This document shows, one piece after another, positions 1 through 8,038 of a DNA stretch of 64,000 nt (position 1 is the stretch's first letter; every line of letters begins with the position of its first letter). Under the pieces are notes generated by a model, which saw nothing but the letters and a program-made list of their open reading frames with translations, searched no databases and had not been told where the DNA came from. A program made the position numbers and the translations under genes. Origin of the DNA: Nocardia sp. BMG51109 (GTDB taxonomy: Bacteria; Actinomycetota; Actinomycetes; Mycobacteriales; Mycobacteriaceae). The stretch spans positions 7,130,001-7,194,000 of the forward strand of contig NZ_JAFQ01000004.1 of NCBI RefSeq assembly GCF_000526215.1, given 5' to 3'.

Positions 1-20
1 CGGATCGAAGGTTCACAACG

Positions 21-407
21 ATGACGAATGTGCAAGCAACGGAGACGAATACGGTGACATTTCTGTCCGAATCGGACGACCGACCGATAGCGATCGGATT
101 CGTGCGCCGCGATGTTTCCGGGCTGCAAGCCCCCCGGCATGCAATCGCCGTGCAGCAACACGCCCTGTCGCTCGGGTACAAATATGCCTATACCGTCCGG
201 CCCCCGATGGATGCCGCCGACCCGATCGGCTACGCGCTCGGAATCGCCGCCGGACTCGGCGTGGCCGCCATCGTGGTCTTCGACCTGGCCCAGGTCGACG
301 ACCAGCCCGCCCGGGTGTGCGAGGACTACGACCTCGAAACCATCTGCCCCGCAACGACATGGGCGCGCGCCGCCGCCCCGAGGCCCGCCGAAACGGGGGC
401 GGTGTGA
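21..407 (+). CDS. Hypothetical protein, 128 aa
   Basis: I do not recognise this protein. It reads as a small alpha/beta protein: a strand-like IAIGFVRRD near residues 23-31, a helix with paired glutamines (residues 41-51), and a glycine/alanine-rich hydrophobic stretch at about 70-88 that is more likely a buried helix and strand than a membrane span. The start of the fold faintly recalls the N-terminal domain of serine recombinases, but I see no convincing catalytic serine and no DNA-binding domain, so I do not call it one. Its stop overlaps the start of the next gene (GTGTGA), so the two are probably translated together. Confidence 0.6.
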   Translation: MTNVQATETNTVTFLSESDDRPIAIGFVRRDVSGLQAPRHAIAVQQHALSLGYKYAYTVRPPMDAADPIGYALGIAAGLGVAAIVVFDLAQVDDQPARVCEDYDLETICPATTWARAAAPRPAETGAV

Positions 408-781
408 GCACGGAACTCTGGTACGCCGAACTCCTGCCGACGAAGAACCTCATGCTGGCGGCCTGCCGGGGTGAGACTCGCCCGGATCATGTCGTGCTGC
501 GTTGCGCCCGGGAACTGGCCGAGTTGCACGAGCGGCGCCTGGCGGCGGACCGGGACGAGATCGGGACGATCGATCAGCGACGCACCGAGGTCAGAGCGGG
601 CATCGATTTCTGGATCCACGATCGGCTACCGACGTCACACGGCTGCGCGCGGGTGCACACCGAGGGCCTGGGCGCGGTCGTGGATCGGCTCGCCGAGTTC
701 ACCGCCCACGCCTACGCCGCCAACGGCCGCACCATCCTGTGGTCCGAACTGGCCAGACCGGAATTCGACCGCTGGATATGA
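404..781 (+). CDS. DUF4254-family protein
   Basis: This 125 aa protein starts at a GTG inside the stop of the preceding gene; an upstream in-frame ATG at 317 would overlap that gene by 90 bases and is less likely. The central segment with RELAELHERR, an acidic helix, an IDQRR-type motif and a following IDFWI matches the pattern of actinobacterial DUF4254 proteins, which are short helical proteins of unknown function. No signal peptide or membrane segment is visible. It is convergent with the M20 amidohydrolase downstream. The family call is from pattern memory and the function is unknown. Confidence 0.6.
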   Translation: MSTELWYAELLPTKNLMLAACRGETRPDHVVLRCARELAELHERRLAADRDEIGTIDQRRTEVRAGIDFWIHDRLPTSHGCARVHTEGLGAVVDRLAEFTAHAYAANGRTILWSELARPEFDRWI

Positions 782-860
782 GAAGGCCCCGCATATCCCG
801 CCCGAATCGGCACGCCACTCCCCGGGTCCCAACACTTCCGGTCTCCGCTGGACGCGACAG

Positions 861-2039
861 TCAGCGCTGGTGGCTGGACGCAGTCCGTCTCCGATCGGCG
901 AGATCGATAGCGGTCCAAGCCATTGCGGTGGCGCCGTCCCGGACAGCATCGTCGGCAAGAGGACCGATCGCGGCGTCCGCGAACTGCTTCTGATGGTTCA
1001 CCGCCGGAAGGGAACCAATGCTCAGGTATGGGTGTATCGAGGGGACTACCTGGGAGACGTTGCCCATATCCGTCGACGCGGTGTTCATGGCGCCGGCGCC
1101 GTCCGGAGGTGCAGCGGTCATGTCCCGACCCAGGGCGGCGGCATTGCGGACGAAAAGGTCGAGAAGTTGGTCGTCGTTGCGGAACTCGGCGTAGCGGGGT
1201 GATTCCGGTTCGACCTCGAGCGTGCAGCCCGTGGCGAGGGCACCGGCGTCGAAGCACGCCCGCACCCGCTGTTCGAGGCCGGTCAGGCGGTCGAGGCTCG
1301 CGGCGCGCACGTACCAGCGGCCCCATGCCTCGTCGGGGATGGCGTTCGGTGCGGATCCGGCCGCGGTGACCACGCCGTGCACGCGCGCGTCGGGTGGAAG
1401 TTGCTGGCGTAGCAGCCCTATCGCGACCTGTGCGACGGTGAACGCGTCCGCGGCGTTGACGCCGAGGTGGGGGTAGGCGGCCGCATGCGCTCCCACGCCT
1501 CGGTAGCCGACTCGCCAGTGGGTGACCGCGAAGGGGTCGGCCTTCGCGACGTCCGCCGGCCCGGGGTGGATCATCATCGCCGCGTCCAGTTCGGCGAATT
1601 CGCCCGCGTCCAGCATCGCTATCTTCCCGCCGCCGCCTTCCTCGGCCGGTGTCCCGAGCACGTGCACGGTTATGCCGGGCTCGGCGGCCCGCGTCGCGAG
1701 TGCGGCGCCGACCGCAGCGGCCGCGATCAAGTTATGGCCGCACGCGTGACCGAGACCGGGCAGCGCGTCGTATTCGGCGACGAATCCCACGTGGAGCGGG
1801 CCGTCGCCGTACCGGGCGTGGAAGGCGGTGTCGAGACCGCCCGCCCTGGCGTCGACGGCGAAGCCCCACGCCTCGAGCAGTTCCGTCAGATGGCGGTGGG
1901 CGAGATGCTCCTGCCATGCCGTCTCGGGGTGTTCGTGCAGGGTCGTGGCGATCCCGAGGACGTCCTGCCAGGCCTCGCCCAGAGCCTGGACGGCCACTGA
2001 CTTGCGTTCCTCGACAACGGTTTCCGGATCAGAGATCAC
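861..2039 (-). CDS. M20-family amidohydrolase
   Basis: A cytoplasmic metal-dependent amidohydrolase of the M20 family, closest in layout to the aminobenzoyl-glutamate hydrolase / aminoacylase subgroup, with 392 aa. Visible motifs are EYDALPG (about 89-95), GHACGHN (about 97-103, metal-ligand histidines and cysteine) and EEGGGGK (about 133-139, catalytic and metal-binding glutamates), followed by a dimerisation-type domain and a C-terminal return to the catalytic domain. I chose the GTG that overlaps the end of the DUF1028 gene by 11 bases; an upstream start would extend far into that gene. It is the last gene of the HpaC-HpaB-RidA-DUF1028-M20 operon and probably hydrolyses an amide or N-acyl intermediate. 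The substrate is unknown. Confidence 0.85.
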   Translation of the reverse strand: MISDPETVVEERKSVAVQALGEAWQDVLGIATTLHEHPETAWQEHLAHRHLTELLEAWGFAVDARAGGLDTAFHARYGDGPLHVGFVAEYDALPGLGHACGHNLIAAAAVGAALATRAAEPGITVHVLGTPAEEGGGGKIAMLDAGEFAELDAAMMIHPGPADVAKADPFAVTHWRVGYRGVGAHAAAYPHLGVNAADAFTVAQVAIGLLRQQLPPDARVHGVVTAAGSAPNAIPDEAWGRWYVRAASLDRLTGLEQRVRACFDAGALATGCTLEVEPESPRYAEFRNDDQLLDLFVRNAAALGRDMTAAPPDGAGAMNTASTDMGNVSQVVPSIHPYLSIGSLPAVNHQKQFADAAIGPLADDAVRDGATAMAWTAIDLADRRRTASSHQR

Positions 2040-2703
2040 CGGGCACCCCGAAACTGGGAGCGCTCGCGGGATCGAGCGCCCGGCGCACGTAGTCGTCGCG
2101 TTGCGGTTCCCACACATCCCACAGCGCAGACAGATCCGTGGACGGATCCTCCGACCAGTCCACGCGCAGAGTCGTTTCCGGCCATTCGACCGCGCGATAG
2201 ACGAGCAGACCCGCCGCATGAACCGGACCCTCCTCGCCGCCCGCGGCGAGGGCGGCGGCCAGCCCGTCGAGCAGTCGCCGCTCGAAGGCGGCCTCTGTAG
2301 ACGACTCGTAGCCGCGGATCATTTCGGAGATGGTCGCCGGGCCGCGGAGCATATTGCCTGCCGCCACCACACCGTCACCCGCGATCTGGTGATGGGCGCC
2401 GAGGGTCCGCGATCCGCTGTAGGCCGCCGAGCGGCCGTCGGCGCGCAGCACGGTCAGCTGGCGGTAGTCACGCAGATCATGCCCGGCGACAACGGTTTCC
2501 ATCGCCCGGTCCGGGTCGTCCCCGGCGCGCAACCGGTCGAGCAGCCGCCCGGACAGCCTGGGATCGGTGATGTTCTGGCTCGCGGCCGCGCCGAGGCCGG
2601 GGCGGATGTTCAGGCATCGCGAGGCGACCGCGGGCGAGGACGAGGCGATGACCATGCCGAGCGCACCCGAATCCCGTTCCACCGCTGCGAGAGAGAAGGT
2701 CAT
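2029..2703 (-). CDS. DUF1028 Ntn-hydrolase-like protein
   Basis: This 224 aa protein begins MTFSLAAVERDSGALG and continues with the glycine-rich blocks (SSPAVASRC, GAAASQNITDP) typical of DUF1028, a family with the N-terminal-nucleophile hydrolase fold and no firmly assigned reaction. The ATG overlaps the RidA stop by four bases (ATGA), which fixes the start. In other genomes DUF1028 genes often lie beside RidA and amidohydrolase genes, as here, suggesting a role in breaking a C-N bond in a catabolic pathway. No export signal is seen. Confidence 0.75.
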   Translation of the reverse strand: MTFSLAAVERDSGALGMVIASSSPAVASRCLNIRPGLGAAASQNITDPRLSGRLLDRLRAGDDPDRAMETVVAGHDLRDYRQLTVLRADGRSAAYSGSRTLGAHHQIAGDGVVAAGNMLRGPATISEMIRGYESSTEAAFERRLLDGLAAALAAGGEEGPVHAAGLLVYRAVEWPETTLRVDWSEDPSTDLSALWDVWEPQRDDYVRRALDPASAPSFGVPGDL

Positions 2704-3116
2704 GCGCGCTCCTGCCGGACGGCGACGATATCGATCTCCACGAGCCACTCGGGACGGGCGAGGGCACTCACGACCACTCCCGTCGAGACGGGATACACGC
2801 CGCGCAGCCAGCGGCCGACCACCCGGTATACGTCTTCGCGATAGCGAGCGTCCACCAGATAGATGGTCATCTTCACCACGTCGCCGAGCCGCCCACCGGC
2901 CTCGCCGAGCAGCGTCGCGATATTGGCCATCGCCCGATCGGTTTGTGCGGCAACGTCTCCCACGCCGACGCTCGCACTGGTGTCGAGATCCTGGCCGACC
3001 TGGCCGCGCAGGTAGATCGTGTTACCGGCCACCACGGCCTGGCACAGGTCGTTGTCCAGGTTCTGCTCGGGATAGGTGTCCTTGGTGTTGAACGGCCGGA
3101 TTCGCGTGTGCGTCAT
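2700..3116 (-). CDS. ridA: RidA-family enamine/imine deaminase
   Basis: A 138 aa RidA (YjgF/YER057c/UK114) family protein. These proteins form trimers and hydrolyse reactive enamines or imines, or act as pathway-specific deaminases such as aminoacrylate or 2-aminomuconate deaminases. The characteristic order is present: a strand with YLRGQVGQD, the helix AAQTDRAMANIATLL, the GRLGDVVKMTIYLVD block with the conserved lysine region, and a final ARPEWLVEIDIVAV strand holding the glutamate near the active site. ATG overlaps the HpaB stop and TGA overlaps the DUF1028 start, so it is tightly coupled to both. Within this operon it probably removes ammonia from a ring-derived enamine (inference). Confidence 0.85.
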   Translation of the reverse strand: MTHTRIRPFNTKDTYPEQNLDNDLCQAVVAGNTIYLRGQVGQDLDTSASVGVGDVAAQTDRAMANIATLLGEAGGRLGDVVKMTIYLVDARYREDVYRVVGRWLRGVYPVSTGVVVSALARPEWLVEIDIVAVRQERA

Positions 3117-4573
3117 GCGGGCACCCCCGTCTCCACGCGGTCGGACAGCTCCGCCGCCGCCTTCACCAGCCCCAGCGGGCCGTCGAAATCGAAGTTCCGG
3201 TACACGGCCTGGTAGTGCGCGAACGGGGGCGCCTGGGCGAACAGCTGGAAGGTCAGGCGGTGCCCGGCGTAGTCGCTGTTGAGCAGGTCCCGGGCGAAGG
3301 CCAGCAGCTTGCGGCGGTCGTCGGCCTGCCACTGCTCGGTGATCGAGTAGTACTTCTCCAGCCACGGGGACGCGCCGGACAGCGCGAACGTCGCCGAATC
3401 CGGGGTGATGCAGATCTGGCCGCCGCACAGCTCCCGGGCGATGTGCATCATCTGCGGCAGCTGGGTCTGCGCCCACACCCGGCCGGCGTACAGCAGCGAC
3501 TGATTCGGCATCGCCAGGCCGCCGGGGCTCGTCTCGGCCGTCGCGATCGCGGCCGTCAGATGCGCGTCGATGCCCTCGCGGTAGCACGCGAGCGTCGCCA
3601 ATTTCTCCTGCACGGCGGGATTTCCGTCGAGTCCGGTCTGCCGCACGTTCCACAGCGCGGCGCCGATCATCAAGTCGGCGAACCGGATCGAGCGGTGCAC
3701 GTACGGCAGCGCGCTGTAGCGGTGCAGCGTGCCGCGGACGTAGGTGGCCGCCCGGGTGTGGCGATAGAACAGCACGTCGTCCCACGGGATCAGCACGTTG
3801 TCGAAGATGACGAGCGCCTCGACCTCGTCGACGCGGTTCGACAGCGGATAGTCCGCGCTGGACCGCCGCCCCGCGAAACCCGTGCGGCAGATGAACTTCA
3901 GGTTCGGGGCATTCAGGTCGAGGACGAATCCCACAGCGTAGTCGGACAATTCGCTGTCGCCCCAGTTGGCGATCGTCGGCTTGGTGAACGCCTGGGTCGC
4001 GTAGGGCGCGGCCGTCTCGTATTTCGCGCCCCGGACGATGATGCCCTCGTCGGTCTCCTTCACCACGTGCAGCAGCATGTCCGGGTCCTGGTCCTGGGGG
4101 CGTTTCGACCGGTCGCCCTTCGGGTCGGTGTTCGCGGAGATGTGGAACGGATCGGCGGTGACCGCGCGGTGGACGTGGTCGCGGATGTTCTGGGCGAAGC
4201 GGGGATCCACCTCGTTGAGGACGTCCTGCCCGTCGTAGAGCGCCCACATCTCGCCAATGGTCTCGTCACCCACGCGGGTGACCACGCCGCGGGCGTCGTC
4301 GAGAACCAGGTCTATCGCCGCGCGCTTGTCGATCCAGTCCTGCGGGGAGAGCGGGAGTTTGTTGGCGATCGAATTCCGCTCGCCGTTGTCGTCCACATAG
4401 CTCATCACGTCCCGCGAACTCGCCTCGTGGGCGAGATCGTAGATGCGGGCGCGGATGTCGACGATCGGCGCGAACATCGGATGCGTCGTGACGTCGGTGA
4501 CGCGCTCACCGTCGATGTAGATCTCGCGTCCGGTGCCGATCGCCGCGCGGTAGTCGTCTCCGGTTCGTATCAT
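3113..4573 (-). CDS. HpaB-family flavin-dependent monooxygenase (oxygenase component)
   Basis: This 486 aa protein belongs to the 4-hydroxyphenylacetate 3-hydroxylase (HpaB) family, the large component of two-component monooxygenases that use reduced FAD supplied by a partner reductase. The length is normal. Family landmarks include the N-terminal MIRTGDDYRAAI and DGERV blocks, the middle region with NWGDSELSDYAVGFVLD, VLIPWDDVLFYRH, and the C-terminal CGGQICITPD and AFARDLLNSDYAGHR. The partner reductase HpaC lies immediately upstream with an ATGA overlap, and RidA follows with another. Family members act on phenolics but also on pyrrole and other heterocyclic carboxylates, so the ring substrate cannot be read from sequence alone. 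Confidence 0.9.
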   Translation of the reverse strand: MIRTGDDYRAAIGTGREIYIDGERVTDVTTHPMFAPIVDIRARIYDLAHEASSRDVMSYVDDNGERNSIANKLPLSPQDWIDKRAAIDLVLDDARGVVTRVGDETIGEMWALYDGQDVLNEVDPRFAQNIRDHVHRAVTADPFHISANTDPKGDRSKRPQDQDPDMLLHVVKETDEGIIVRGAKYETAAPYATQAFTKPTIANWGDSELSDYAVGFVLDLNAPNLKFICRTGFAGRRSSADYPLSNRVDEVEALVIFDNVLIPWDDVLFYRHTRAATYVRGTLHRYSALPYVHRSIRFADLMIGAALWNVRQTGLDGNPAVQEKLATLACYREGIDAHLTAAIATAETSPGGLAMPNQSLLYAGRVWAQTQLPQMMHIARELCGGQICITPDSATFALSGASPWLEKYYSITEQWQADDRRKLLAFARDLLNSDYAGHRLTFQLFAQAPPFAHYQAVYRNFDFDGPLGLVKAAAELSDRVETGVPA

Positions 4574-5097
4574 CTGCGATGTCCTTCCATATCGGGCGCG
4601 GACAGATGGCGATAATTGCCGCGCAGGTGGAGAAGCGGTTCCTTGTCGGTGTGCGAGGCCCGCTGCACGAGTCCGAGATACAGCACGTGCGAGCCGATTT
4701 CGGTGCTGTCGTGCAGAACACATTCGAGGCTCGCGACCGCTCCGGCGAGGACGGGCACGTTGTTCCGCCCGCGTTCCCATTCCGCCTCCGCGAAGGTGAA
4801 CGGCGGCCTCCCCGAATGCACGCGCCCGGCGAAGCAGTCGGCGATCGTCCGGTGTTCCGGGCCGAGTACCGAGACGTTGAATGCTCCGCGGCTGCGGATG
4901 ATCTCGTTGATCGGGCTGCGCTTCCGAATGCTGGCGCTGAGGACGGGCGGATCGTCCGATACCCGGCTCAGCGCCGAAACGGTCTGCCCGAGTGGCCTTC
5001 CCGCGTATTCGGAAGTGACGACGGTGACCGGTGTCGCAGCCCGCGTGATCGCCCGGACGAAATCTCTGAGGGCTACCGGTTCCACGGTGCTGTTCAT
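4570..5097 (-). CDS. HpaC-type flavin reductase
   Basis: A 175 aa flavin reductase of the FMN-binding split-barrel type, the small component that hands reduced flavin to the HpaB oxygenase encoded directly downstream. It shows the usual family pattern: a start helix with FVRAITRAATPVTVVTSE, the GQTVSALSRVSDDPPVLS flavin-binding segment, RSRGAFNVSVL, and a central core ending in LECVLHDSTEIGSHVLYLG. The start is the ATG at 5097 with a GAGGA box a few bases upstream. It is the first gene of the five-gene overlapping operon ending at 861. The 121-base gap to the next upstream gene could hold a promoter, but I see no clear -35/-10 pair. Confidence 0.88.
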   Translation of the reverse strand: MNSTVEPVALRDFVRAITRAATPVTVVTSEYAGRPLGQTVSALSRVSDDPPVLSASIRKRSPINEIIRSRGAFNVSVLGPEHRTIADCFAGRVHSGRPPFTFAEAEWERGRNNVPVLAGAVASLECVLHDSTEIGSHVLYLGLVQRASHTDKEPLLHLRGNYRHLSAPDMEGHRR

Positions 5098-5218
5098 AGG
5101 TGATCCTCGCTCGCTGGTTCGGCGGAATGCGGTGCGGAATAGTGCTTCTCGTCTTTCGATCCTCCCGCCCGTTCAATCGTCTGGCAAAGAGATTCTTCCG
5201 TTGCCTTGCATAGCGAAA

Positions 5219-6223
5219 TCAGTTGCCGCCGAACGTATTACCGACCGTGACGACCACTTTGCCGATCCGGTCGGGCGCCACGAAACGTTCGTGCGCGGCG
5301 ACGATGTCGGGGAATGCGAATTCGCTGTCGAGAAGTGGCCGGATCTCGTTCGCGGCGACACGGGACATCACCTCGCGCTCGAGTTCGCGGCACAGTGCGG
5401 CCCGGACCTCGTCGGTGAGCTTCCCGAGACTCGACGAGGAGACCTCGGCCGCGCGCGCCATGAGGTCCGCGAGGTCCAGGGAGCCGGCGGTGCCGTCCTG
5501 CGTGCCGACCACCACGAGCCTGCCGAACGGCGCGAGGGCGGCGAGGTTGCTGTTCAGGGCCGGACCGCCCTGGTTGTCGAGGATCACATCGACGCCGCCG
5601 GGTGCGATCGACCGGAGCCCGGCGAAGACGTCCATAGCGCCGTAGTCCAGCACGTGATGCGCGCCGAGCCGGGCGCACACCTCGGATTTCGCCGGCCCGC
5701 GCGCCGTCGCGACGACCGTCGCGCCGAGCGCGGCCGCCAGCTGCACCGCGACCGACCCGACTCCCCCGGCCCCGCCGTGCACGACGACGATGTCGCCCTG
5801 CGCAATTCGCCCCCGGCGCACGAGATTCCACCACGCCGTAGCCGCGGATTCGGGGAGCGCACTCGCTTCCGCCGGGCTCGAGCCGCCGGGGACGCGCAGG
5901 CAGCTTCCCGCATGCACCGCAACGTATTCGGCATACGAGCCCGAGCGGGTCAGCGCCGCGACCACGTCGCCTTCCGCCAGGGTGGTGACCTCTGGCCCGA
6001 CCTCCACGACGGTTCCGGCGCACTCGAGCCCGGGGATCCCCGACGTCGGCGCGGGAACGACGCCGCGGCGCTGCATGAGCTCGGCATTGTTGATGCCGAA
6101 CGCCGCTACGCGCAGCAGTACTTCGCCCGGCCCGATACGCGGGCGGGCGACGCGTTCGAGGCGGAGACATTCCGGGCCGCCCGTGCCCCGCAGGACGACG
6201 GCGTCCATCGTGGCTGTGGTCAT
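5219..6223 (-). CDS. MDR-family NAD(P)H quinone oxidoreductase-like protein
   Basis: A 334 aa medium-chain dehydrogenase/reductase. It has the GroES-like N-terminal domain (GPGEVLLRVAAFGINNAE, GLECAGTVVEVG) and a Rossmann domain with the nucleotide-binding loop HGGAGGVGSVAVQLA at about residue 150. The structural-zinc cysteines and catalytic-zinc ligands of alcohol dehydrogenases are missing, so it is a zinc-free quinone oxidoreductase or enoyl reductase type. Its ATG overlaps the stop of the alpha/beta hydrolase gene upstream. Within the cluster it could reduce a ring-derived enone or quinone; this is inference. Confidence 0.85.
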   Translation of the reverse strand: MTTATMDAVVLRGTGGPECLRLERVARPRIGPGEVLLRVAAFGINNAELMQRRGVVPAPTSGIPGLECAGTVVEVGPEVTTLAEGDVVAALTRSGSYAEYVAVHAGSCLRVPGGSSPAEASALPESAATAWWNLVRRGRIAQGDIVVVHGGAGGVGSVAVQLAAALGATVVATARGPAKSEVCARLGAHHVLDYGAMDVFAGLRSIAPGGVDVILDNQGGPALNSNLAALAPFGRLVVVGTQDGTAGSLDLADLMARAAEVSSSSLGKLTDEVRAALCRELEREVMSRVAANEIRPLLDSEFAFPDIVAAHERFVAPDRIGKVVVTVGNTFGGN

Positions 6224-7008
6224 ACGGCTGCTTCCTTCCGGTGAAAGTCCATGAGGACGTGGGCGAATGCGCCCGGGCAGGTCTCGGGCGAGGAGATGTC
6301 GCCCTCGTCCAGCACGACGTGGCGGGCCTGCGGGAACGCGGTCAGGATGCGGTCCCGGTGCGGGAACGCGCGGGGATCGCGCGCCGACGAGAGGCACAGC
6401 AACGGGCCGCGATACTTTCCGAGTCCGTCCTCCGAGCGGTAGGCAGCGACGGCGGCGTGGCCTCGGTCGGGATCGGGATGGGCGAGGACGTCGCGGATGT
6501 ACCGCGTGATCACCCCGGGATCGATCGGCTCGGCCAGGTACTGCCGGCGTCGCTGCCAGAGTTCGGCGAGATGGGAGCCGTCCGGGCGGGGCGGCACGCT
6601 GTTGAACGGTGGCGCGTCCCGCCGGCGCTCTCGTTCGTCCGCGTCGATGTAGGGCGTCGAGGAAAGTGCGAGCGAGGCAACTCGATCCGGGTTCGAGACC
6701 GCGATGTGATAGGCGACGAGCCCGCCGAAATGGTGTCCGGCGAGGTGGGCCGAGTCCACGCCGAGCGCGTCCAGGACCGACACCGCCGCCTCGGCGGCCG
6801 CTTCGATCGTGTTCTCCCCCGCCGGATCCGACCGCCCGTATCCCGGCAGGTCGGGGACGACGGCACGGTAGCCCGCGAGATGCGGTAGCAGCAGCGCGTA
6901 CTCGTCCCACGAGCGGGGCGTCTGGTGCAGCAGGACGATCCAGGGACCGGCCGAGCCGCGAGTCACGACGTGTACGCGTCCCGTCGCCGTCCGGATACAG
7001 GTGCTCAC
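6220..7008 (-). CDS. Alpha/beta hydrolase
   Basis: A 262 aa alpha/beta-fold hydrolase. It has the oxyanion strand VLLHQTPRSWDEYALLLP, then PDLPGYGRSDP, and the nucleophile elbow reads GHHFGG at the position where most family members have G-x-S-x-G, so the nucleophile is not the usual serine and the catalytic residue is uncertain. An acidic residue and a late histidine are less clear than usual. I place the start at GTG 7008, which has GGAAG four bases upstream; a TTG at 7035 is possible. It overlaps the oxidoreductase gene. By context it may hydrolyse a formyl, amide or ring-cleavage intermediate. Confidence 0.75.
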   Translation of the reverse strand: MSTCIRTATGRVHVVTRGSAGPWIVLLHQTPRSWDEYALLLPHLAGYRAVVPDLPGYGRSDPAGENTIEAAAEAAVSVLDALGVDSAHLAGHHFGGLVAYHIAVSNPDRVASLALSSTPYIDADERERRRDAPPFNSVPPRPDGSHLAELWQRRRQYLAEPIDPGVITRYIRDVLAHPDPDRGHAAVAAYRSEDGLGKYRGPLLCLSSARDPRAFPHRDRILTAFPQARHVVLDEGDISSPETCPGAFAHVLMDFHRKEAAV

Positions 7009-7099
7009 TTGTCTTCCAGAAGCATTCTCGGGCAACGGTTCTCCGATCGTCGTCGCAGGGAACCCCGGACAGCGGGGTGAGTCCGGGCGTGATCCGGTA

Positions 7100-8038
7100 T
7101 CACCCGGCCGATTTCGGTTCGGGCCCGATCACTTCCCGGCACCTGTCCACGAATGCCCGGGCCCGCTGGCTCCTGCGGACCGAGTGCAGCGCCGCGACGA
7201 CGACGCGCAGCGGAACCACGTCGTCGGCGATCGGCAGGGCGGCCACGCGGCCGCCGCCATAGGTGGAGTCGGTGGCCGGGCGCTGGTGCAGCAGGCTGTA
7301 TCCGTGGCCCCCGGCGACCATCGCCCGCACGGTTTCGTAGCTGCTGGACCGGTACTGGATGTTCGGTTGCAGGCCGCGTTCGGTGAACACCCCGGTGAAG
7401 TAGTCGCGGCTGTAGGGCAGGTCGACGAGGATCATCGGGTCGTCGGCCAGTTCGGCGAGGTGCACCGCGGTATTCCGTTGCGCCAGAAGGTGTCCCGCGG
7501 GCAGCGCCACGTACGGCCGGATCTCCGCCAGGACCTCGCGGTCGACGGCGTCGGTGAGGGCCAGATCGTAGGTCAGGGCGATTTCCGCCTTGCCGGTCTC
7601 GAGCTGCTGGGCGACCTCGATGGCGTCGGCCTCGCTGACGTGGACGTCGAGCGCCGGGTGCGCGACCTTCAGGCCGGACAGAACGGCCGGCAGATAGAAC
7701 GGCGCCAGCGGCGAGAAGCACACGACCTGAAGGATTCCGGTGAACGCCTGCGCCTCTCCGGCGATCGTCTCCAGCGACTCCGCCAGCGAGGTGAGGATCT
7801 GGCGGGTACTCAGCAGCAGCTCGCGTCCGGCGGCCGTGAGGATCAGGCCCTTCGCGTGCTGCCGGATGAACAGCTGGACGCCGAGCTCGCGTTCGAGGTG
7901 CGCGACCGAGGAGGAGACGGCCGATTGCGCCACGTAGAGGTCTTCGGCCGCGCGCGTCATGCTTTCGCGTTCGGCCGCGCGCACGAAGTAGCGCAGCTGG
8001 GTCAGCGAGATATCTCGCAACAGGTCGGTCGACGTCAC
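7100..8038 (-). CDS. LysR-family transcriptional regulator
   Basis: A 312 aa LysR-type regulator. The N-terminal winged helix-turn-helix is clear (LTQLRYFVRAAERESMTRAA, VAQSAVSSSVAHLERELG, LFIRQHAKGLILTAAG), followed by a two-subdomain effector-binding region. Its GTG start overlaps the DctM stop (GTGA), so it is the fifth gene of the DctP operon rather than divergent, which is less common for LysR genes. It probably senses the imported carboxylate or a breakdown product and controls this operon and the two short operons downstream. No operator was identified. Confidence 0.88.
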   Translation of the reverse strand: MTSTDLLRDISLTQLRYFVRAAERESMTRAAEDLYVAQSAVSSSVAHLERELGVQLFIRQHAKGLILTAAGRELLLSTRQILTSLAESLETIAGEAQAFTGILQVVCFSPLAPFYLPAVLSGLKVAHPALDVHVSEADAIEVAQQLETGKAEIALTYDLALTDAVDREVLAEIRPYVALPAGHLLAQRNTAVHLAELADDPMILVDLPYSRDYFTGVFTERGLQPNIQYRSSSYETVRAMVAGGHGYSLLHQRPATDSTYGGGRVAALPIADDVVPLRVVVAALHSVRRSQRARAFVDRCREVIGPEPKSAG

